A DNA stretch of 64,000 nt from Streptomyces sp. R41 (GTDB taxonomy: Bacteria; Actinomycetota; Actinomycetes; Streptomycetales; Streptomycetaceae): positions 992,001 through 1,056,000 of the forward strand of contig NZ_CP163443.1 of the NCBI RefSeq assembly GCF_041053055.1, given 5' to 3'. The notes under the pieces were generated by a model. The model made no database searches. It was not told where the DNA came from and saw nothing but the letters and a program-made list of their open reading frames with translations. Position 1 is the first letter of the stretch. Each line of letters opens with the position of its first letter. Position numbers and translations under genes: made by a program. Positions 63,837 through 64,000 of this stretch are shown here, one piece after another.

Positions 63837-64000
63837 TCAGGCAATCGCTGCGGTGATGCCGGCGCTTCCGACGTGCCGGAAGATCTTGCGGAGGTTGTGG
63901 CAGGCGGCCAGCAGGCGCCACTCGCCTCGGGCGCCGTCTTCACCGCGTAGGAGGAGCTGGCGTCCGCTCTGGCAGGTCATGATCTGACCGAAGGCGGGTT
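63837..64000 (-). pseudogene. IS1182-type transposase C-terminus, runs off the window
   Basis: The minus strand encodes AFGQIMTCQSGRQLLLRGED then GARGEWRLLAACHNLRKIFR, ending at a TGA (63837). LLRG...EWxLLAACHNLRK is the C-terminal signature of IS1182/IS5-type DDE transposases. The upstream part lies beyond base 64000, so completeness cannot be judged. Confidence 0.7.

Noticed and set aside
1..64000. CRISPR array
   Set aside because: No regularly spaced short repeats were found. The repeats seen are pairs, IS ends or protein-internal repeats such as the TPR and FG-GAP units.
1..64000. tRNA gene or att site for the integrases
   Set aside because: No cloverleaf with a T-loop was recognised near either recombinase, and no matching direct repeats next to them.

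Overview
This window is high-GC actinobacterial DNA, almost certainly Streptomyces. The codon use, GTG starts and GGAGG-type ribosome sites fit, and so do several gene families: a DUF2637/SpdB-like protein, a DUF6415 protein, an ECF41-type sigma factor, trypco2 and an LTD-domain secreted protein. No rRNA, tRNA, CRISPR array, ribosomal protein or core-metabolism operon was recognised. Much of the sequence is transposase, recombinase or broken gene, so this is an accessory region such as a chromosome arm, a decayed integrative element or a plasmid.

Layout. 1-5.3 kb: a SEC-C gene cut by a TnpB-only IS200/IS605-type element (697-2078), an LTD secreted protein, a kinase stub, IS5-type relics and the 3' end of a group II intron. 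5.3-7.2 kb: a divergent TetR/alpha-beta hydrolase pair with two palindromic operators, in a block bounded by 51-bp direct repeats. 7.5-11.3 kb: a transposase remnant joined to an AOC-like secreted protein, and a Tat-exported metallo-beta-lactamase-fold protein. 11.8-13.6 kb: a tyrosine recombinase split by IS256 copy 1, which has a perfect 8-bp target duplication. 13.8-24.4 kb: HxlR/SDR pair, methyltransferase, trypco2 plus truncated trypsin-like gene, two lipoprotein or hypothetical genes, a frameshifted NucA/NucB nuclease with a convergent possible partner, and further hypotheticals. 24.4-26.4 kb: an IstB relic and IS256 copy 2, which has no target duplication. 26.8-30.7 kb: a PadR-DUF1048-DUF1048 operon and an FG-GAP secreted protein. 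31.0-40.3 kb: IS256 copy 3 inside a tnpB relic, an intact ISL3 transposase, an acetyltransferase, and a second ISL3 transposase gene split by a complete antisense group II intron (38263-40190). 40.3-46.9 kb: DUF4259, a frameshifted AbiEii-type toxin gene, then a 5.1-kb segment bounded by IS21-like terminal repeats. That segment carries istA-istB together with an ECF41 sigma factor and an FAD oxidoreductase. 47-57.5 kb: a DUF2637 membrane protein, DUF6461, a truncated TPR protein, and a seven-gene minus-strand run (HAD, XRE, three small or unknown proteins, DUF6415, methyltransferase), then a lipoprotein. 58.4-64 kb: an intact DDE transposase, an FAD monooxygenase/TetR pair, a Tn3-like relic, an N-terminally cut tyrosine recombinase with a Cys in place of a catalytic Arg, and an IS1182-type fragment running off the end.

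How the parts work together. The divergent regulator-enzyme pairs (TetR/hydrolase, HxlR/SDR, TetR/monooxygenase) look like self-contained ligand-responsive units, each with a palindrome at its promoter. The strongest candidates for something undescribed are the IS21-type element with sigma-factor and oxidoreductase cargo, the antisense intron whose boundaries and exon pairing can be read directly, and the XRE-to-methyltransferase operon with overlapping small genes. All functions are inferred from reading motifs and context; no database search was possible.
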